A stretch of 64,000 nucleotides of DNA, taken from assembly GCF_004345425.1 (NCBI RefSeq), contig NZ_SLVP01000003.1, forward strand, positions 97,975-161,974, written 5' to 3'. The DNA is from Paenibacillus sp. BK033 (GTDB taxonomy: Bacteria; Bacillota; Bacilli; Paenibacillales; Paenibacillaceae). Positions 18,672 to 28,937 of the stretch are shown here, piece after piece. Position 1 is the first letter of the stretch, and every line of letters begins with the position of its first letter. The notes below the pieces were generated by a model. That model saw only the letters and a program-made list of their open reading frames with translations. It did no database searches and was not told the origin of the DNA. Both the position numbers and the translations under genes were made by a program.

Positions 18672-18692
18672 CGCCATTCAGTGGCGTTTTTT
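18672..18692 (+). terminator. Plus-strand terminator with no plus-strand gene
   Basis: The stem CGCCA/TGGCG with a TTCAG loop (the arms and loop form a continuous 15-nt hairpin) is followed by TTTTTT on the plus strand. All neighbouring genes are minus-strand. On the minus strand the hairpin lacks a proper T run. Confidence 0.55.
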
Positions 18693-18696
18693 ATCG

Positions 18697-18746
18697 CCAA
18701 TCAGAAAGCTAGTTTTCGAGTTCCAAAACTTATAATTTCTGATTGG
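18697..18746. repeat. Nested inverted repeat after maf
   Basis: Outer arms CCAATCAGAAA (18697-18707) and TTTCTGATTGG (18736-18746) are an 11-bp perfect inverted repeat; inside, AGTTTT/AAAACT forms a second stem. It ends 1 bp before the maf stop. It has no T run on either side, so it may stabilise an mRNA end rather than terminate. Confidence 0.7.
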
Positions 18747-18747
18747 G

Positions 18748-19395
18748 TTAGAAAACCTGAATTTCGTAATGAGCAAGCATGTCCGACAACAGGGATACCG
18801 GCAGGCCAACGACGTTAAAATAACAGCCGTCAATCCTGTCGACCAGCGTTGCTCCAAGCCCCTGTATTCCGTAAGCACCCGCTTTGTCATCGGGTTCGCC
18901 CGTTGCGATATACCGCTTCAGCACTTCATCTTCCATCGGCTTCATATAAACCTTCGTCATCCGATGCGCGGAGGTCTCGGCACCGTTCTCTGCAACCACG
19001 CAAGCTACTCCCGTATAAACTTCATGCTCGCGACCCTGAAGGCTTCGGAGCATGGACAATGCGTCCTCACGGTCCTTCGGCTTGCCAAGCACCCGGCCGT
19101 CTACAACAACAATCGTGTCCGCACCAACCACCAGAGAATGCTTCTCTTCCCCGCGATCCTTCAGAATGGCTGCCGTCGCATGCGCTTTGCGGAGAGCAAG
19201 CTGCTCGACAATACGCGCAGGCGCCCAATCGGAAGGAACCGATTCATCCGCATCCGAAGACAAAATATAAACCGGCAAGGAAAGGCCCAGCGATGCGACC
19301 AGTTCCTTCCGGCGCGGTGACGACGATGCCAGCACGAGCTGGCTGATCGGTTTAGTCGATTCATACTTGCTCAAAAGTTCCACTTGCTCCTTCAT
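18748..19395 (-). CDS. maf: Maf-type nucleoside triphosphate pyrophosphatase
   Basis: A house-cleaning pyrophosphatase acting on modified pyrimidine or non-canonical nucleotides; in B. subtilis it affects septation. The 215-aa protein contains LASSSPRRKELVASLGL, VVGADTIVVVDGRVLGKP and DKAGAYGIQGLGA. The N-terminal 18 residues before VLASSSPRR are longer than in many Maf proteins. It is 19 bp after the DUF4321 gene and upstream of radC. Confidence 0.94.
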   Translation of the reverse strand: MKEQVELLSKYESTKPISQLVLASSSPRRKELVASLGLSLPVYILSSDADESVPSDWAPARIVEQLALRKAHATAAILKDRGEEKHSLVVGADTIVVVDGRVLGKPKDREDALSMLRSLQGREHEVYTGVACVVAENGAETSAHRMTKVYMKPMEDEVLKRYIATGEPDDKAGAYGIQGLGATLVDRIDGCYFNVVGLPVSLLSDMLAHYEIQVF

Positions 19396-19414
19396 TTCCG
19401 GCAGATTAGCCGGT

Positions 19415-19657
19415 TTACAATTTACGATATAACCAAATAGCGGCTAGAGCGCCAATAATACTGAATAAACTGATTTGAACATGTACATTCAGATCCAGGC
19501 TGAGCACATACAGATCAACGGCAGGAGACCAGGTTGTATCAATCGTTTTGGTCAAAAAAGAGATTCCGGATACCGGCTCCAGCCATCGCGCAACGAGTGC
19601 GCCGGCCAGTAAGCCCAGCACGAGGAAAAGCAATAAAATCCAGCCGTTTTTCTTCAT
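19415..19657 (-). CDS. Small two-helix membrane protein, DUF4321-like
   Basis: An 80-aa protein with hydrophobic helices at residues about 7-23 and 62-78, an SFL-like central loop and a short RKL tail. Length and layout match the DUF4321 family found next to maf in Firmicutes; the function is unknown. The ATG is 62 bp after the SPOR protein gene and probably co-transcribed with maf. Confidence 0.75.
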   Translation of the reverse strand: MKKNGWILLLFLVLGLLAGALVARWLEPVSGISFLTKTIDTTWSPAVDLYVLSLDLNVHVQISLFSIIGALAAIWLYRKL

Positions 19658-19719
19658 TATTCAACGCCTCTCGCCATTTATTGACACCTGTTCCCTATTA
19701 TACTTAGGTTCGATTTCGT

Positions 19720-21186
19720 TTACAATGCGTTGATCGAATCATACCACTGCTTTTGCGTCACGACCGCGTCCATAAGCGCGTCCTGGACAGCCCACAAATG
19801 CGATTGCGACGGCTTTTTATCGTACTCCTCCAGCGATTTGGCCGCCGTATTCATAGATTGAATTAATTTTATGAGAAATGCTTTTCCGGACTCGTCTTTT
19901 ACGCCCGCCTGCATCGCTTTCACGCTTTCCGTCCACTTCTGATGCTCTGCCTTCCAGGATTCGGCAGCAGCGGAGCTAAGCGGCGACAAGCTTGGCTGCT
20001 CCAGCTGCGTTAAGGCGAGCTCATCGAGCATGCTGATCAGGCCGATCGTGTTGGTCATGAACGCCGCTGCCGCTTTGGCATCTCCCGCAAAAGGGAACTG
20101 CTCGGGCACTTGAACGTCGATCTGCTTGATATAGACGGGAACATCCTCGCCAAGATCATTGCTGAGGGCAAGCGCGCGTCCCCGGTCTATCGCCATTCCT
20201 GCGTATACCCGGTAGTCGTTGGCTGTTTGAAGTCCTGCTGCAGCCAGCCCTTTGTCCGTCAACTCCTTAATGGCAGCGTCTCTGCCTTCCGTATTGCTGA
20301 ATACGCCGTATTGGAGCAGCTGATACGATTGAAGCGGTATGTCCAGCTTCACGCGGCCTGCGGCTGTCTGATTAGCCGCCGGACTGGACGTCCCGCCGTT
20401 TGCGTTTGGTTTATCCCCGTTTTGCGTCGAGCTTGGATTGGTTACGGAGCCATTCACGGGATTGGCCAGCTTATTGCCGGAATCGGACTGATCCGGCGTA
20501 TTCGTAAACAAGGAGAGCAGCAAATAGCCGAACAACGCGCCCGTTGCCAGCGCTCCAGCTACCGATAGAAATACTTTGATCCAGGATGGAGGCGCGGAAT
20601 AATGGTGAACGGGACCCGACCAGCGATTTGCCTTCCGGCCATTGTTGTTCAGATCCGCTTCCAGCTCCGGATAATGCTCAAGCTCGCCCCAAGCATCGGA
20701 CTCCGTCTGCGCAAGCACGTCATGCAGCTCGGGCTGCACCGGCTTTGACTCGGAGCGAGGCATTGAGCCCGGCAATGCCGGGGAAGGCTGTACCTTTTGG
20801 CGGGGGTGCCACTGCGCCGGACGCGGCGGTTGCTTGACTGACGGTCCCGTCTCCGGCCTCGAGCCGGGAACTGCCGTGTCCTGAACCGACGCGACCGCGG
20901 GAGCTGCCGGCTTCTTATCCGCTGCCGGAGCTGGAATTGGCTCCGTCTCGCGAATCAGATCCTCAAGCGCGCCGACATCCTCCTGAAACGGACTCATCCA
21001 GGGACTAAACGGGCTTTCCGCGGTCTCGTATTCGGATTTGGCATAGAGAGGTACAATATTCGAAGGCTTGCCCTGTTCCCGTTCCGGGGCTGGCTGAGGC
21101 TTAGCGCTGATTTCCTTGCGGCCGTTATCTTCAATGCTCTGGCCGGTACGGTCAAATCGGTAAGTGATCCGGTTATTCTTGTTCAT
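19720..21186 (-). CDS. SPOR-domain membrane protein, SpoIIB-like by position
   Basis: A 488-aa bitopic protein: residues 1-200 are cytoplasmic and Pro/Ala/Glu-rich, about 203-226 is a single membrane helix (VFLSVAGALATGALFGYLLL), a Ser/Asn/Gly linker follows and about 285-357 is a SPOR domain (SYQLLQYGVFSNTEGRDAAI), which in this family binds denuded septal glycan. In B. subtilis the gene before maf-radC-mreB is spoIIB, a SPOR-type engulfment protein of similar topology, so I infer a SpoIIB equivalent; this one is longer by about 150 residues. A sigma-E-like promoter precedes it. Confidence 0.75.
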   Translation of the reverse strand: MNKNNRITYRFDRTGQSIEDNGRKEISAKPQPAPEREQGKPSNIVPLYAKSEYETAESPFSPWMSPFQEDVGALEDLIRETEPIPAPAADKKPAAPAVASVQDTAVPGSRPETGPSVKQPPRPAQWHPRQKVQPSPALPGSMPRSESKPVQPELHDVLAQTESDAWGELEHYPELEADLNNNGRKANRWSGPVHHYSAPPSWIKVFLSVAGALATGALFGYLLLSLFTNTPDQSDSGNKLANPVNGSVTNPSSTQNGDKPNANGGTSSPAANQTAAGRVKLDIPLQSYQLLQYGVFSNTEGRDAAIKELTDKGLAAAGLQTANDYRVYAGMAIDRGRALALSNDLGEDVPVYIKQIDVQVPEQFPFAGDAKAAAAFMTNTIGLISMLDELALTQLEQPSLSPLSSAAAESWKAEHQKWTESVKAMQAGVKDESGKAFLIKLIQSMNTAAKSLEEYDKKPSQSHLWAVQDALMDAVVTQKQWYDSINAL

Positions 21187-21219
21187 GACATTCTCTCCTT
21201 GTCCCGTTCTTCTAATGCT

Positions 21220-21249
21220 ACTCTATGAGATTCGATAGAGAATTATGAT
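21220..21249 (-). promoter_or_regulatory. Candidate sigma-E promoter of the SPOR gene
   Basis: On the minus strand ATCATAAT (21242-21249) and CATAGAGT (21220-21227) are 14 bp apart. The Bacillus sigma-E consensus is about GTCATATT and CATACANT with the same spacing, giving 6 of 8 and 7 of 8 matches. It lies about 34 bp before the start codon. Confidence 0.45.
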
Positions 21250-21272
21250 AGATTTGCCGGATCCACTCATGT

Positions 21273-21316
21273 AAAAAAACGCTCTAAAAAACCTCGATAG
21301 AGGCTTTCAGAGCGTT
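21273..21316 (-). terminator. Terminator after murC
   Basis: The minus-strand stem AACGCTCT/AGAGCGTT encloses a second CCTC/GAGG stem and is followed by seven T residues, 30 bp after the murC stop. Confidence 0.85.
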
Positions 21317-21346
21317 CTTCGCCATTCATGATATATGATTTACGGT

Positions 21347-22735
21347 TTATGCTTTTGCTTTCAGCGTCTTCGCAAGCGCATCCGCCGTTTTCCAAATGTC
21401 GCCCGCACCCATCGTAATAACGAGATCGCCCGGAACAACCTTAGCGGTCAAATGCTCCAGCACCTCTTCTTTTGTCGGGATATAAAACGTGTTGGCATTG
21501 CTGTTCGTCTTGATCATCTCAACCAGCTTCTTGGAATGCACCCCTTCAATTTGCTGTTCGCCCGCCGGCGAATAGATATCGGTAATAATAACCTCATCCG
21601 CCTCCGGGAATGCCCGGCTGAACTGCTCCAGCAGGAAGAAGGTGCGCGTGTAGCGCTGAGGCTGGAATACCGCAATAATCCGCTTACCCGTTGCTTTTGC
21701 TGCGCTTATCGTTGCTTGAATCTCCGTAGGATGATGCGCGTAGTCGTCAATAACGAGAATGTCATTCACTTCGCCAAGCACCTGGAAACGGCGTTTTGCG
21801 CCGATAAATTCGTGAATGGCTTCCGCTATGTTGTCAAACGACAATCCCGCTTCAAGGCAGGTAATAACCGTTGCCATCGCGTTATACACGTTATGGCGGC
21901 CCGGTACGGACAATTCGATTGTGCCCAGCGTCGTCCCGCGATGCGTCATTTCAAACGATACCTTGCGGTCGCCGAGACGGATGTTTTCCGCTTTATACTC
22001 GGCATCGCTGTCGATACCGTAAGTGATCAGCTTCGCGGCCGTGTCCGCATCAAGCTTCGGAAGCAGCTCGGTGATCGTCTCGTCGTCCGCGCATACAATC
22101 GCCCTGCCGTCCGTCTTCACCTGGGACAGGAATGTGACGTAAGCTGCTTTCAGCTTGCCGAAATCACCGTCATAGTTCTCCAGATGGTCGGGCTCAATGT
22201 TCGTGACAATCGCGATGCTTGGATGATACTGCAAGAATGAACCGTCGCTTTCATCCGCTTCCGCAACGACGTATTCGCCTTTGCCGGCCTTTGCGTTCGT
22301 TCCCACATTGACAATCTCGCCGCCGATAATATAAGTTGGATCGGCATCGCATTTTTCCATAACGAGTGCGATCATGGAGGAAGTAGTCGTCTTCCCATGC
22401 GCCCCGGCTACGGCAACGCCCTTGCCGGCATTCATGAGCCGCGCAAGCATCTGCGCGCGGTGCAGCACCGGAATATTCAGCTCCTCCGCTGCCTTTCGTT
22501 CCACATTGTCTTTCGAGAGCGCTGTCGAATAAACGACAAGATCGGCTCCCTTGACATGCTCCGCCTCATGGCCGATATAAATTTGCGCGCCTTTCGCCGC
22601 AAGCTTCTCCGTCAATTCCTGACGAGCTACATCGGAACCGGTAATTTTATAACCCATTTCTAGCATAACGCGGGCGATTGCGCTCATGCCGTAACCGCCG
22701 ATTCCGATGAAATGAACATGTTCTGCCGTATTCAA
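21347..22735 (-). CDS. murC: UDP-N-acetylmuramate-L-alanine ligase
   Basis: It adds the first amino acid to the peptidoglycan stem. The 462-aa Mur ligase has [16 protein letters not shown] at the N-terminus, the ATP loop [22 protein letters not shown] and [11 protein letters not shown] choose the TTG at 22735, 7 nt after GGTGA and 7 nt past the folC stop; the longer frame to 22795 would overlap folC by 50 bp. The gene order folC-murC replaces folC-comC of B. subtilis. Confidence 0.94.
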   Translation of the reverse strand: MNTAEHVHFIGIGGYGMSAIARVMLEMGYKITGSDVARQELTEKLAAKGAQIYIGHEAEHVKGADLVVYSTALSKDNVERKAAEELNIPVLHRAQMLARLMNAGKGVAVAGAHGKTTTSSMIALVMEKCDADPTYIIGGEIVNVGTNAKAGKGEYVVAEADESDGSFLQYHPSIAIVTNIEPDHLENYDGDFGKLKAAYVTFLSQVKTDGRAIVCADDETITELLPKLDADTAAKLITYGIDSDAEYKAENIRLGDRKVSFEMTHRGTTLGTIELSVPGRHNVYNAMATVITCLEAGLSFDNIAEAIHEFIGAKRRFQVLGEVNDILVIDDYAHHPTEIQATISAAKATGKRIIAVFQPQRYTRTFFLLEQFSRAFPEADEVIITDIYSPAGEQQIEGVHSKKLVEMIKTNSNANTFYIPTKEEVLEHLTAKVVPGDLVITMGAGDIWKTADALAKTLKAKA

Positions 22736-22742
22736 AGACGGT

Positions 22743-24119
22743 TCACCAACCTTTTTCAGAATCCGAGTTGTACAATATGCGGGAGCGAACGTCACCTATC
22801 AAATAAAGCGTACCAGTCACAACCCCAAGGTCTGTTTCCCCGGTCAATTGTTGCAATTTGCGGAGGCCCTCGCGCCAATCCTTCTCCACGATAAGCTCAA
22901 AAGAAGACTCCGCAGGCTTCACATCGCGGACTAGATCGGCGAGAAGTTCCGCATCCAGCTTGCTGCGGAAATCAGGCTCGGTCACGATAAGCGTATCCAC
23001 TATTGGTAGTATATGCTTTAGAACATCCCGATGATTCTTATTCTCTACCATCGCCATCATGACATGAAGACGATCGTACCTGTAAGTCGAGCGAAGCGCC
23101 TGCACAAGCGATTCGGCCCCCTCCGGATTATGCGCGCCGTCAATCAGAATGCGGGGCGAACGGGATACCATCTCGAGCCGTCCCGGCCATTTCGCCTCGC
23201 GCAGACCGTCCGCGAGCGCGTCGTCTTCTACGATCAAGGCATAATATTGACGGAGCACTTCAAGCGTCATGACCGCAACCGCGGCATTCGTGCGTTGATG
23301 CGCGCCGTTAAGCGTAATCGCGAGCGGGTCAATGGAACGGAACATGCCTTCGAAACGGAAGGTTTGCTCATCTTCTTCGCTCGACAGCTCCTTGACGTTA
23401 AACTGCTCGCCTAACAGGTACAGCGTGCTTTTCTTCTCTGCTGCCGTCCGCTTCACAACCTCAACGACTTCGGGCTGATCCACTGCGCTAACTACCGGAA
23501 CGCCCGCTTTAATAATGCCGGCTTTCTCGGAGGCAACGGCCTCCAGCGTGTTGCCAAGCCGGTCCATATGATCATGGCCGACATTCGTAATGACGGAGAT
23601 GACAGGAGTAACGATATTCGTAACGTCCATTCTTCCGCCGAGCCCTGTTTCCCAAACGACATAATCCGGATAAGTAACCGTCGCATAGAACAGGATTGCA
23701 AGAGCCGTGGATACCTCGAACATCGTAGGCGAGCCGAATTCCGTTTCTGCCAATTCCTCTACATGCGGCTTAAGCACGTTGGACAAACGAAGAAGAGTCT
23801 CTTCGTCGATATCCTGACCGTTATATTGGAACCGGTTTGTGAACTTCGTAATATAAGGCGATGTAAACGTCCCTACATCATAACCGCATTTCATTAATAC
23901 GCTCGTTAAGTACGCGCAGGTTGAACCTTTGCCGTTCGTTCCCGCAATGTGAATGAATTTGAGCCTGCGGTGAGGGTTATTCAGTCTCTCCAGCAGCTGC
24001 TCGATACGGTCGAGACCCGGGCGGATTCCGAACGGAATAAGCCCGTTGATCCAGTCGACCGCTTCCTTATAGGAACGAAGCATGCCGCTTCGTTCCGTTT
24101 CTGTTCCGTTTTCGATCAT
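22743..24119 (-). CDS. folC: Folylpolyglutamate synthase / dihydrofolate synthase
   Basis: It joins glutamate to dihydropteroate and folates. The 458-aa protein has [15 protein letters not shown] (ATP loop), [34 protein letters not shown] and [14 protein letters not shown]. It lies 27 bp after valS, the standard Bacillales pair. Confidence 0.95.
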   Translation of the reverse strand: MIENGTETERSGMLRSYKEAVDWINGLIPFGIRPGLDRIEQLLERLNNPHRRLKFIHIAGTNGKGSTCAYLTSVLMKCGYDVGTFTSPYITKFTNRFQYNGQDIDEETLLRLSNVLKPHVEELAETEFGSPTMFEVSTALAILFYATVTYPDYVVWETGLGGRMDVTNIVTPVISVITNVGHDHMDRLGNTLEAVASEKAGIIKAGVPVVSAVDQPEVVEVVKRTAAEKKSTLYLLGEQFNVKELSSEEDEQTFRFEGMFRSIDPLAITLNGAHQRTNAAVAVMTLEVLRQYYALIVEDDALADGLREAKWPGRLEMVSRSPRILIDGAHNPEGAESLVQALRSTYRYDRLHVMMAMVENKNHRDVLKHILPIVDTLIVTEPDFRSKLDAELLADLVRDVKPAESSFELIVEKDWREGLRKLQQLTGETDLGVVTGTLYLIGDVRSRILYNSDSEKGW

Positions 24120-24146
24120 CGTAAACGTCCTTCTTCCATCAGATCA

Positions 24147-26798
24147 TTAGCTGCGCAGCTCTTCGATACGCGCAAGAACCTTATCGCGTTTGCCTGCGTA
24201 GTCTGCCATTTTGGCGCGTTCTTCTTCAATGACTTTAGCCGGGGCCTTCGCAACAAAACCTTCGTTACCAAGCTTCTTCTCTACGCGCTCAACCTCGGAG
24301 TTGAGCGTAGCAAGCTCTTTCTCAAGACGGGCGATCTCCTGCGAAATATCGATCAGGCCCGCAAGCGGCAGGTAAAGCTCGGCGCCGGTTACGATAGCCG
24401 TCATGGCTTTGTCCGGAGCCGCCAGGCCAAGGCCGGTCTCAAACGACGAAGTGCCGCAGAAACGTCTGATAAATTCTTCGTTGCGGCTGACTATCGCCGC
24501 CTCCGCTTCGCCGGAAGGCTTAATCATCAGCTCAACCTTCTTGCTCATCGGAACATTTACTTCCGCGCGAACGTTGCGAACCGCACGGATAATGTCCATG
24601 AGAAGCTCCATCTCTTTGACCGCTTCCGGCGCTTCAAGAGCCTCGTCGAATACCGGCCAAGCGGCTACGGTAATCGACTCGCCTTCATGCGGCAGATGCT
24701 GCCAGATCTCTTCGCTGATATAAGGCATAAACGGATGAATCAAGCGCTGCGTACGGTCAAGCACGTAAGCCAGAACCGACTGCGTAGCGCGCTTGGCCTG
24801 CTCGTCGGTGCCGTACAGATTAAGCTTCGCAAATTCGATATACCAGTCGCACAGATCATCCCAAATGAAGTTGTACAAAATGCGGCCGGTTTCTCCAAAC
24901 TCGTAGCTGTCGATCAGACGGGTAGCCTCGCGCACCGTTTCGTTCAGACGATGAAGGATCCAGCGCTCAGCCGTACCGAGATTACTCTTGATATCGATAT
25001 CGGAAGCCGTAAAGCCTTCAAGGTTCATCAGGGCGAATCGGGAGGCGTTCCAAATTTTGTTTGCAAAGTTGCGGGCCTGCTCGACCTTCTCGATCCGGAA
25101 GCGCAAATCCTGTCCCGGCGTGCTGCCTGTCGAGATCATGTAACGCATCGCATCGGCTCCGTAATTCTCGATTACGTCAAGCGGGTCAACGCCGTTGCCA
25201 AGCGATTTGGACATTTTGCGGCCTTCCGCGTCGCGAACGAGACCATGCATCAGCACGTCCTTGAACGGAATTTGATCCGTAAACTCAAGCGCTGTAAAGA
25301 TCATGCGCGCAACCCAGAAATAAACGATGTCATAGCCCGTTACAAGAACATCCGTCGGGTAGTAACGTTTGAAGTCTTCCGTTTCTTCCGGCCAGCCTAG
25401 CGTGGAGAACGGCCAGAGCCCGGAGCTGAACCAGGTATCCAGAACGTCTTCATCCTGACGGAGCGATGTGCTTCCGCAGGCCGGGCAGGCAGTTACGTCC
25501 TCGCGGGCAACATGCATCTCGCCGCAGGCTTCGCAGTACCATGCCGGAATCCGGTGGCCCCACCACAGCTGACGGGAGATACACCAGTCGCGTACATTCT
25601 CGATCCAGTTCAAATAAATTTTTTCGAAGCGGTCCGGCACAAAGTTAACGCCTTTGCCGGATTTTTGCGCTTCGATCGCGCGTTCAGCCAGCGGCTTCAT
25701 CGCGACGAACCATTGCGTCGACAAATACGGCTCAACAACCGCGCCGCTGCGCTCGCTGTGGCCGACTTGGTGCACGTGGTCCTCGATGCGGATGCAAACG
25801 CCTTGCTCCTGCAGGTCCTTCACCAGCTTCTTGCGGCAGTCCGCACGGTCGAGGCCTTGATAAGGACCCGCGTGCTCGTTCATGGTGCCTGTCTCGTCCA
25901 TGACGATGATTTGCGGAAGGTCATGGCGCAAGCCAACCTCGAAGTCATTCGGATCATGCGCCGGCGTAATTTTCACCGCGCCGGAACCGAAGTCCTTCTC
26001 CACGTATTCGTCGGCAATAATCGGAATTTCGCGGCCAACAACCGGCAGTACGAGCATTTGGCCAATCAGATGCTTGTAACGCTCGTCTTCCGGATGAACC
26101 GCTACGGCCGTATCGCCAAGCATCGTTTCCGGACGCGTTGTCGCAACGGTAATATGCCCGCTGCCGTTCTTAAGCGGATACTGGAGATGGTACAGGTGGC
26201 CGTTCAGCTCTTTGTACTCTACTTCAATATCGGACAAGGCCGTACGCGCAGCCGGGTCCCAGTTAATAATCTTTTTGCCGCGGTAGATAAGACCCTTCTC
26301 GTGCAAACGGACGAATACCTCGCGAACCGCCTTGGACAAACCTTCATCCAATGTAAAACGTTCGCGGGAATAGTCTAGAGACAGTCCCATTTTGCCCCAT
26401 TGCTCGCGAATGGTGCCCGCATAAAGCTCTTTCCAGTCCCATACCTGCTCCAGGAACTTCTCGCGGCCAAGGTCGTAACGGCTCAGCCCCTGCTCGCGCA
26501 GCTTCTGCTCCACCTTGGTTTGAGTCGCAATACCCGCATGGTCCGTGCCAGGCAGCCACAGCGTGTCAAAGCCCTGCATCCGTTTGGTGCGGATAATAAT
26601 ATCTTGAAGGGTGAAATCTAGCGCATGCCCGATATGAAGCATCCCCGTAACGTTTGGCGGCGGGATTACGATCGTAAAAGGCTTTGCGTCCGGGCGTTGG
26701 CCCGCCTTGAAAAATTGCCCCTGCTGCCAGAAATCGTACCATTTCTGCTCGGCTGCCTTCGGATCATAAGTCGTCGGCATCGTTGTCTTGTCTGACAT
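24147..26798 (-). CDS. valS: Valyl-tRNA synthetase
   Basis: A class I synthetase of 883 aa. Motifs: [15 protein letters not shown] near residue 50, KMSKSLGNG near residue 525, an editing domain between them with [17 protein letters not shown], and a C-terminal tRNA-binding coiled coil (about 815-880). The ATG at 26798 is preceded by TAGGAGGA. Expression is controlled by the upstream valine T-box. Confidence 0.98.
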   Translation of the reverse strand: MSDKTTMPTTYDPKAAEQKWYDFWQQGQFFKAGQRPDAKPFTIVIPPPNVTGMLHIGHALDFTLQDIIIRTKRMQGFDTLWLPGTDHAGIATQTKVEQKLREQGLSRYDLGREKFLEQVWDWKELYAGTIREQWGKMGLSLDYSRERFTLDEGLSKAVREVFVRLHEKGLIYRGKKIINWDPAARTALSDIEVEYKELNGHLYHLQYPLKNGSGHITVATTRPETMLGDTAVAVHPEDERYKHLIGQMLVLPVVGREIPIIADEYVEKDFGSGAVKITPAHDPNDFEVGLRHDLPQIIVMDETGTMNEHAGPYQGLDRADCRKKLVKDLQEQGVCIRIEDHVHQVGHSERSGAVVEPYLSTQWFVAMKPLAERAIEAQKSGKGVNFVPDRFEKIYLNWIENVRDWCISRQLWWGHRIPAWYCEACGEMHVAREDVTACPACGSTSLRQDEDVLDTWFSSGLWPFSTLGWPEETEDFKRYYPTDVLVTGYDIVYFWVARMIFTALEFTDQIPFKDVLMHGLVRDAEGRKMSKSLGNGVDPLDVIENYGADAMRYMISTGSTPGQDLRFRIEKVEQARNFANKIWNASRFALMNLEGFTASDIDIKSNLGTAERWILHRLNETVREATRLIDSYEFGETGRILYNFIWDDLCDWYIEFAKLNLYGTDEQAKRATQSVLAYVLDRTQRLIHPFMPYISEEIWQHLPHEGESITVAAWPVFDEALEAPEAVKEMELLMDIIRAVRNVRAEVNVPMSKKVELMIKPSGEAEAAIVSRNEEFIRRFCGTSSFETGLGLAAPDKAMTAIVTGAELYLPLAGLIDISQEIARLEKELATLNSEVERVEKKLGNEGFVAKAPAKVIEEERAKMADYAGKRDKVLARIEELRS

Positions 26799-26948
26799 CT
26801 TTACATCCTCCTAAAATGAATTGCCTTACCAAGGTAAACCATTAACCACTGTGGTAATTCATGCTTCGCAAGCATTTGCTCTAAAAATTGTGAATAAAAT
26901 TTCATTTCGTAAGCATTACCATTCTTGTCATTGCATGGATAGAAATAC

Positions 26949-26987
26949 AAAAAAACCTTCCGCCCTTATAGCAAAGGACGAAAGGTT
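26949..26987 (-). terminator. T-box terminator of valS leader
   Basis: The minus-strand AACCTTTCGTCCTT stem pairs with AAGGGCGGAAGGTT and is followed by TTTTTT. It competes with the antiterminator that contains the T-box sequence just upstream. Confidence 0.85.
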
Positions 26988-26988
26988 A

Positions 26989-27225
26989 TCTTCCGTGGTA
27001 CCACCTTTGTTCCGCACCCCGGAAAAGCAAGCACGGCACTCAAACAGATAACGGCTGCGGCCGGCTTGAAATAACGGATGAACCCGCTTCATTCAAGCAA
27101 CTCCGGGGCGACAAGCGAAGCAGTAAATTCCTGCGGTACCTTTCAGCGTTACAGTCCCGCTCTCTGGAGGCTTGGCTGCTTACTCTTCCCCTTCAACGTC
27201 AATATATGTTGAAAAAAATCAGATA
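26989..27225 (-). promoter_or_regulatory. T-box riboswitch for valine upstream of valS
   Basis: The minus-strand leader carries the T-box sequence AAGGTGGTACCACGG (26994-27008), an AG-rich internal motif (CCAGAGAGCGGGACTG) and stem I. In stem I, GGGG and AGCAG on the 5' side pair with CTGCT and CCCC on the 3' side; the internal loop has the AGTA S-turn on one side and GTC (27112-27110) on the other. GTC is a valine codon, as expected for valS. Uncharged tRNA-Val would stabilise the antiterminator and raise valS expression. Confidence 0.9.
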
Positions 27226-27231
27226 TAGCAT

Positions 27232-27260
27232 ATTTTATCCAAGATGTCCCCGAAAGTCAA
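27232..27260 (-). promoter_or_regulatory. Sigma-A promoter of the valS T-box operon
   Basis: The minus-strand -35 TTGACT (27255-27260) and -10 TAAAAT (27232-27237) have a 17-bp spacer. It lies 17 bp after the MFS gene stop. Confidence 0.85.
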
Positions 27261-27277
27261 CTTGCGTCTACGCCTAA

Positions 27278-28780
27278 TTAGTGACCCATCATCATCGGCA
27301 TTTCGGCTTTTTCCGCGCTTGCGCCTTCCGCGCGCTTCGGCTTCGAGAGCATGAATCCGATCAGCGTGCCAACGACGCCGATGATCGTCAGAATCAGGAA
27401 CGTATCCCCGTAAGAAGATGCCGCCACATGGGAAGCAATCACGGGAGTGATGTCGGCAGGATTCGTTATTCCTCCGGCCGCCATTTCGGAAGCCATGTAA
27501 TGCTCGGAGCGTCTAGCCAGAATCGTGGCAAGACCCGCTACCGCAAAGGACGTCATAACCTGCTGGGCTGCACTTGTAAGCGAAGTTACGCGGCCAACCA
27601 GTTCAGGAGGTGCTGCTTGAATAATATGCGTATTAAGCGGCATCATCGAGAGGCCCATACCCGCTCCGAGTAAAATGAGCGGAAGAATATAAGTGCCTAC
27701 CGTTGCATCGGCTGAAATGTTAGATAGCAGGAATGCGCCAATCGTAACAATGCCAAGACCGGTCATTACAAGTGGACGAGCTCCAATCTTGTCAAACAGC
27801 TTGCCGCCAATCGGCATGCAGATCGCCGCGGCCAAAGCCTGCGGAAGCAGGATCAAGCCGGTATCCAGGGCGGAGTAGCCTTTGGCCGTCTGCAGGAACA
27901 ATGGGAACAGGAACAACGTGCCAAAGAGGGCGATCTGGGATACCCATTGAACGACGATTCCTTTGGAGAAATCCGCCGATTTGAACACGCGAAGCTCAAG
28001 AAGCGGCTGTTTGCGGTTCAATTCCACGATAATAAAGATAATAAGCGAAACGCCGCCTACGATAAGACCGGTCAACGTTTTCGCAGAGCCCCAGTCTGTA
28101 CCGCCTTCGCTGACTCCGTATGCAAGGCCTGCAAAGGCAAGCGGTGCAAAGATCATACCGAGAAGATCAAGCTGCGGAACCGTTTGGCGAGCCAAAGCCG
28201 GCAAGGTGCGAAGACCAAGAACAACTGCTACCGCGCCAACAGGGATGTTAATAATAAAAATCCAGTGCCAGGTGACATAGTCAACCAACCAGCCTGCAAG
28301 GACAGGCCCAAGAGCAGGCGCGAGCAGCATCGGAATACCGATCATGCCCATCACGGCGCCTTGTTTGCCCGGAGGGCTTAAACGGTAAGTAAAGGCCATT
28401 GCAATCGGAGCAACCATGCCGCCGCCCAGACCTTGAATAATGCGGTAAATAATCAATTGGTCCGCCGTAGTCGCAAATGCGCAAAGCGCTGAACCGATTG
28501 TAAACAAAACGATGGAAGTCAAATAGATCTGCTTCGCGCCGAAACGGTCGGATAACCATCCGGCAAGCGGAATAACGGCGGCCTGCGCAAGCGCATAGCC
28601 CGTTACGGTCCATTGGATAAGCGACAGGCTTGCTCCCCCAAAATCTTCGCGAAGTTTAGGGATCGCTACGTTCATCGCCGTACCGTCGAGAATAACCATG
28701 AACATCCCCACAATGATAGCGAGAAGCGGTACCATTATGGATTTGATTGACATGGAGCCGTTGTTTGTTGCTTCAGTCAT
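27278..28780 (-). CDS. DHA2-type MFS exporter (EmrB/QacA family)
   Basis: A 500-aa transporter with about 14 hydrophobic helices. The motif GWLSDRFGAKQIYL (motif A) follows helix 2, DGTAMNVAIPKL (motif D1) is in helix 1, and GPVLAGWLVDYVTWHWIF (motif C) is in helix 5, all typical of DHA2 drug/proton antiporters. The Met/His-rich tail (EMPMMMGH) is a small oddity. It is divergent from a TetR gene and both share two palindromic operators, so drug-induced derepression is likely. The substrate cannot be read from sequence. Confidence 0.9.
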   Translation of the reverse strand: MTEATNNGSMSIKSIMVPLLAIIVGMFMVILDGTAMNVAIPKLREDFGGASLSLIQWTVTGYALAQAAVIPLAGWLSDRFGAKQIYLTSIVLFTIGSALCAFATTADQLIIYRIIQGLGGGMVAPIAMAFTYRLSPPGKQGAVMGMIGIPMLLAPALGPVLAGWLVDYVTWHWIFIINIPVGAVAVVLGLRTLPALARQTVPQLDLLGMIFAPLAFAGLAYGVSEGGTDWGSAKTLTGLIVGGVSLIIFIIVELNRKQPLLELRVFKSADFSKGIVVQWVSQIALFGTLFLFPLFLQTAKGYSALDTGLILLPQALAAAICMPIGGKLFDKIGARPLVMTGLGIVTIGAFLLSNISADATVGTYILPLILLGAGMGLSMMPLNTHIIQAAPPELVGRVTSLTSAAQQVMTSFAVAGLATILARRSEHYMASEMAAGGITNPADITPVIASHVAASSYGDTFLILTIIGVVGTLIGFMLSKPKRAEGASAEKAEMPMMMGH

Positions 28781-28915
28781 GTATTTCTCTCTCCTCCTGA
28801 AAAAATTTTAGTAATCTTTGCTTGGGTAGCAAGTTACTCTTTCTCTATTGCGAATCCGCTGACGCCTTGACCTCTCTACTATCCAGCAGTAAAATGAGTA
28901 AGGCGCAAGACGACT

Positions 28916-28931
28916 GCGGACAATTGTCCGC
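28916..28931. promoter_or_regulatory. TetR operator 1
   Basis: The perfect 16-bp palindrome GCGGACAATTGTCCGC lies in the divergent region, with the same core as operator 2 and 28 bp centre to centre from it. It covers the start-point side of the exporter promoter. Confidence 0.8.
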
Positions 28932-28937
28932 TAACGT

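Noticed and set aside
26821..27051. Plus-strand 76-aa frame
   Set aside because: Antisense of the valS T-box and terminator.
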